Below, piece by piece: positions 63,256 through 64,000 of a stretch of 64,000 nucleotides of DNA. The DNA is from Desulfitobacterium_A sp034927245 (lineage in GTDB: Bacteria > Bacillota > Desulfitobacteriia > Desulfitobacteriales > Desulfitobacteriaceae), in assembly GCF_034927245.1 (NCBI RefSeq), contig NZ_JAYFQK010000005.1:10448-74447 (forward strand). The letters run 5' to 3'. A model generated the notes under the pieces. That model did not search any database. It was not told the origin of the DNA and worked only from the letters and a program-made list of their open reading frames with translations. The translations under genes and the position numbers were made by a program. Numbering within the stretch: position 1 is the stretch's first letter; every line of letters starts with the position of its first letter.

Positions 63256-63882
63256 TTGTATGTTAGGCAATTTATGACATCGCAAGTGTTCACGGTTAGT
63301 CCGGATGATAACGTCGCCGATACGATGGCCTTGATGCGTGAGAAGAAGATTAATCGACTTCCGGTTGTACAAAAAGGAAAACTCGTGGGTATCGTGACGG
63401 ATGGAGACCTTCGGGAAGTTTCGCCCTCTCCGGCAACGACGCTGAGTATCTTCGAATTGAACTATCTTGTGGCGAAAACTTCGATTCGGGATGTCGCTGT
63501 CAAGAAAGTGATTACGTGCACCCCGGATACAAAGCTTGAGGATGCAGCCGTGCTGATGCGGGATCATGGGATCGGGGCTTTACCCGTTTTGGATCATGAA
63601 AAGTTAGTTGGAATTATTACAGAAACGGATATTTTCGATACTTTCTTGGATATGATGGGTTTCCGCAGTCCCGGCGATCGTATGGTTATTGAGACCAAAG
63701 ATGGAGTCGGCGTGATGGTTGATCTTTCCACGATCATAAAGGATTATGATGTCAATATCACCAGTTTGGCAGTTTATCATCTCAAAGATAACAAGGTGCA
63801 AATCTTGGTCCGATTGAATGGGGATCGGGTGAAGGAAGTCAAGAATGCACTTTTAGGAAAAGAGGTAATTGCGATGTTCTAG
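63256..63882 (+). CDS. CBS-CBS-ACT domain protein (AcuB-like)
   Basis: The 208-residue protein has two CBS domains (MTSQVFTVSPDDNVADTMALM..., VKKVITCTPDTKLEDAAVLMRDHGIGALPV, shown in part) and a C-terminal ACT-like domain (~145-208). It likely senses a nucleotide or amino acid; AcuB in Bacillus affects acetoin/acetate use. The start is TTG at 63256 with GGGGGAG upstream. Its place after the liv operon suggests a nutrient-sensing role (inference). The remaining 118 bp of the window hold no feature I can support. Confidence 0.82.
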   Translation: MYVRQFMTSQVFTVSPDDNVADTMALMREKKINRLPVVQKGKLVGIVTDGDLREVSPSPATTLSIFELNYLVAKTSIRDVAVKKVITCTPDTKLEDAAVLMRDHGIGALPVLDHEKLVGIITETDIFDTFLDMMGFRSPGDRMVIETKDGVGVMVDLSTIIKDYDVNITSLAVYHLKDNKVQILVRLNGDRVKEVKNALLGKEVIAMF

Positions 63883-64000
63883 AAGTCAAGTGGGACAAGA
63901 GCTGAGGAGAACGCAAAAATATATTTTCCCCCAAGAAACATGCCATGAAAGGTTATGTTGCCCCACGCTCCAACACTTAATTCCGTAAAAAATAAGCAGG

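Noticed and set aside
63882..64000. T-box or riboswitch at the right edge
   Set aside because: A GAGCTGAGGAGAACG stretch caught my eye, but no T-box motif (TGGNACC) or second aptamer arm is present before the window ends.

Overview
The window is an origin-of-replication region from a low-to-moderate-GC, endospore-forming, anaerobic Firmicute. The gene order follows the Bacillus subtilis oriC region. The gene content (pyruvate:ferredoxin oxidoreductase, SelB, an acetogen-type methylenetetrahydrofolate reductase with a fused cysteine-rich domain) and the clostridial-type AbrB with a zinc-ribbon tail point to the Peptococcaceae/Desulfitobacteriaceae group (Desulfosporosinus, Desulfitobacterium, Dehalobacter and relatives). 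The exact genus is an inference and is not proven here.

Layout. oriC is bipartite around dnaA (42180-43529, minus), with DnaA-box clusters on both sides. Leftward, on the minus strand, run dnaN, recF, remB, gyrB, gyrA, pdxS, pdxT, serS, a tRNA cluster (three Ser and two Arg tRNAs, with tadA), a short accessory insert (DUF4143-type ATPase, Spo0E-like peptide), the large SRP RNA, dnaX-ebfC-recR-bofA, nifJ (PFOR), a gerA-type germinant receptor operon, csfB/gin, an Orn/Lys/Arg decarboxylase, holB-ricT-yabA, rsmI, metG-tatD, fic, two 3D-domain proteins, cwlD, a GH18 lipoprotein, rnmV and rsmA. Two genes in this arm oppose the flow: abrB and the metF-like gene. The left edge holds the N-terminus of a chemoreceptor behind a c-di-GMP-I riboswitch and terminator. 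Rightward, on the plus strand, run rpmH-rnpA-yidD-yidC-jag, mnmE-mnmG-rsmG, parA-parB, about 1.4 kb of non-coding DNA carrying four parS palindromes and a tandem repeat array, DUF554, DUF4446, yyaC (minus), a YkvI-like transporter, selB, a livKHMGF branched-chain amino acid ABC operon and a CBS-CBS-ACT protein.

How the genes work together. The core encodes replication initiation and elongation (DnaA, DnaN, DnaX, HolB, YabA, gyrase), recombination (RecF, RecR), origin segregation (ParA, ParB, parS), tRNA and rRNA maturation (RnpA, RnmV, RsmA, RsmI, RsmG, MnmE, MnmG, TadA, MetG, SerS), membrane insertion (YidC, YidD, Jag, SRP RNA) and sporulation/germination (BofA, CsfB, GerA-C, CwlD, YyaC, Spo0E-like, RicT, AbrB).

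The least ordinary stretches are: (i) the parS-flanked array of four ~77-88 bp units, each able to form two hairpins, one with a compensatory base-pair change; (ii) the riboswitch-terminator controlling the chemoreceptor; (iii) a nested inverted-repeat operator upstream of nifJ; (iv) a duplicated tRNA-Ser 3' end resembling an integration scar; and (v) a small hairpin motif that follows terminators in the 3.8-8.4 kb region. Several genes start at TTG or GTG, and I adjusted starts by ribosome-binding-site spacing. All functional calls come from reading motifs, without database searches.
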